A stretch of DNA of 64,000 bases, from positions 62,001 through 126,000 of the forward strand of contig NZ_JAHBDQ010000033.1 in the NCBI RefSeq assembly GCF_019956555.1, written 5' to 3'. A model generated the notes under the pieces. The model saw nothing but the letters and a program-made list of their open reading frames with translations. It ran no database searches and had not been told where the DNA came from. Origin of the DNA: Pseudomonas sp. A-RE-19 (GTDB lineage Bacteria; Pseudomonadota; Gammaproteobacteria; Pseudomonadales; Pseudomonadaceae). Within the stretch, counting starts at the first letter, position 1. Every line of letters starts with the position of its first letter. The translations under genes were made by a program, and so were the position numbers. This document shows positions 62,640-64,000 of this stretch, piece by piece.

Positions 62640-63367
62640 TGACTGAATCCATACTGGTCACCGGCTCCAGCCGTGGCATTGGCCGCGCCATTGCGTTGCG
62701 CCTGGCCCGGGCCGGGCATGACATCGTGCTGCACTGCCGCAGCGGCCTGGCGGACGCCGAAGCCGTTAAGGCCGAGGTCGAGACCCTGGGACGCAACGCG
62801 CGCATCCTGCAATTCGACGTGTCCGACCGTGCCCGTTGCAAAGCCATTCTTGAAGCCGACGTCGAAACCCATGGTGCCTATTACGGCGTGGTGCTCAACG
62901 CCGGCCTGACCCGCGACGGTGCTTTTCCGGCCTTGAGCGAAGAGGATTGGGACATGGTGATGCGCACCAATCTCGACGGTTTCTACAACGTGCTGCACCC
63001 GGTGATGATGCCGATGATCCGTCGTCGCGCTGCCGGACGGATTGTCTGCATCACTTCGGTGTCCGGACTGATCGGCAATCGCGGCCAGGTCAATTACAGC
63101 GCGTCCAAGGCCGGTTTGATCGGCGCAGCCAAAGCGCTGGCGATCGAACTGGGCAAGCGCAAAATCACTGTTAACTGTGTCGCACCCGGCCTGATCGACA
63201 CGGCGATGCTCGATGAAAACGTGCCGGTGGAAGAACTGATGAAAATGATCCCCGCACAACGCATGGGCACCCCTGAAGAGGTGGCCGGTGCAGTGAATTT
63301 CCTGATGTCGGCGGAAGCGTCGTACATCACCCGGCAGGTTCTGGCCGTCAACGGAGGCCTGTGCTGA
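62639..63367 (+). CDS. apeQ: 3-ketoacyl-ACP reductase, FabG type (ApeQ)
   Basis: A 242-residue short-chain dehydrogenase with the NADP-binding TGSSRGIGRAI (residues 8-18) and the catalytic Tyr-Lys in NYSASKAGLIG. It reduces the 3-keto intermediate. AAGGAG lies seven bases before the ATG at 62639; a GTG three bases earlier is also possible. It overlaps the following ketosynthase gene (TGATG). Confidence 0.9.
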   Translation: MTESILVTGSSRGIGRAIALRLARAGHDIVLHCRSGLADAEAVKAEVETLGRNARILQFDVSDRARCKAILEADVETHGAYYGVVLNAGLTRDGAFPALSEEDWDMVMRTNLDGFYNVLHPVMMPMIRRRAAGRIVCITSVSGLIGNRGQVNYSASKAGLIGAAKALAIELGKRKITVNCVAPGLIDTAMLDENVPVEELMKMIPAQRMGTPEEVAGAVNFLMSAEASYITRQVLAVNGGLC

Positions 63368-64000
63368 TGAAGCGCGTCGTCGTCACCGGCATGGCCGGCA
63401 TCACCTCACTGGGCAGCGACTGGGACACCATCGCCGCCAATTTCGCCGCCAACCGCAGCGGCATCCGCCGCATGGACGAGTGGGATCGTTTTACCGAACT
63501 CAACACCCGCCTGGCCGGGCCGATCGACGACTTCCAGGTGCCAAGCCACTGGACCCGCAAGCAACTGCGCAGCATGGGCCGTGTCTCGCGCCTGGCCGTG
63601 GGCGCGGCTGAACAGGCCCTGGCGGACGCCGGACTGCTGGGTGACGAGTCGATCAAGGACGGGCGCATGGGCGTTTCCTGTGGCTCGTCCACCGGCAGCA
63701 CCGACGAGATCAAGGCGTTTGGCAAAATGCTGCTCAACTCAGTGGCCGAAGGCCTCAACGCCAATTCCTACGTACGAATGATGCCGCACACGACAGCGGC
63801 GAATATCAGCATCTTCTTCGGTCTCACTGGCCGGCTGATCCCGACCTCCAGTGCCTGCACCAGCGGCAGCCAGGGCATCGGTTACGCCTACGAGTCAATC
63901 AAGTTCGGGCGCCTGCCGCTGATGCTCGCCGGCGGCGCCGAAGAGCTGTGCCCGACCGAAGCCATGGTGTTCGATGCGCTCTACGCCACCAGCCTGAAAA
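63367..64000 (+). CDS. apeR: Beta-ketoacyl-ACP synthase, FabF type (ApeR), N-terminal part
   Basis: The first 211 residues of a second ketosynthase, with the active-site cysteine in PTSSACTSGSQG (Cys164). It is cut by the window end; the full length would be about 410 residues. In APE clusters ApeR starts the chain or acts on early steps while ApeO with ApeC does the rest. It follows the ketoreductase with a one-base overlap. Confidence 0.88.
   Translation, partial: MKRVVVTGMAGITSLGSDWDTIAANFAANRSGIRRMDEWDRFTELNTRLAGPIDDFQVPSHWTRKQLRSMGRVSRLAVGAAEQALADAGLLGDESIKDGRMGVSCGSSTGSTDEIKAFGKMLLNSVAEGLNANSYVRMMPHTTAANISIFFGLTGRLIPTSSACTSGSQGIGYAYESIKFGRLPLMLAGGAEELCPTEAMVFDALYATSLK

Overview
The window looks like the chromosome of a fluorescent Pseudomonas, most likely of the P. 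fluorescens group. GC is high through the core genes. The gene order waaF / glnE / aceE / aceF / dipA / msrA / rlmJ, then acyl-CoA dehydrogenase / K+:H+ antiporter / MscK / SelO, then a ParA-like ATPase, follows from memory the P. aeruginosa PA5012-PA5028 neighbourhood. Three families of short REP-type palindromes, mostly as inverted pairs, fill the gaps between genes. No rRNA, tRNA, insertion sequence, prophage or CRISPR array was recognised. Protein assignments come from reading motifs, not from searches.

Layout. 1-13.9 kb: start of waaF (leftward), glnE (leftward), then rightward aceE-aceF (pyruvate dehydrogenase E1 and a triple-lipoyl E2), a PhoD-like phosphatase, dipA (c-di-GMP phosphodiesterase with a degenerate GGDEF) and msrA. 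13.9-15.3 kb: rlmJ and a small Pseudomonas-type protein. 15.5-24.8 kb: a leftward type VI secretion effector island, vgrG - DUF4123 adaptor - rhs - immunity, followed by an AT-rich tail with a second toxin/immunity-like pair and one more immunity-like gene. 25.1-31.1 kb: divergent putP and putA for proline use, with five PutA-type GTTGCA sites between them. 31.3-45.1 kb: acyl-CoA dehydrogenase, two chemoreceptors, a zapA-like pair, a K+:H+ antiporter, mscK, selO and trxC. 45.2-46.0 kb: parA-like ATPase, leftward.

46.3-64.0 kb (cut by the window end): a rightward, tightly packed aryl-polyene (APE, xanthomonadin-type) cluster. It encodes a chain-length-factor-like protein, two acyltransferases, two acyl carrier proteins, a ligase fused to a dehydratase, a glycosyltransferase, an aromatic amino acid ammonia-lyase, a thioesterase, a LolA-like carrier, an MMPL exporter, an antiporter-like membrane protein, a halogenase-like flavoprotein, a methyltransferase, a DUF3261 lipoprotein, a ketosynthase, a second dehydratase, a ketoreductase and a second ketosynthase. 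The likely logic is that an aryl acid, perhaps made in-cluster by the ammonia-lyase, is loaded on an ACP, extended by KS/CLF, KR and DH cycles to a polyene, modified, esterified to a lipid-like carrier and moved to the outer membrane.

Most worth a second look: the T6SS toxin tip and its AT-rich immunity tail; the ammonia-lyase and WxWxIP flavoprotein of the APE cluster; the twin GntR-like palindromes before aceE; the PutA site array; a second zapA-type gene pair; a REP pair that sits exactly at the translation start of the APE lipoprotein gene; and the absence of ilvE between glnE and waaF.
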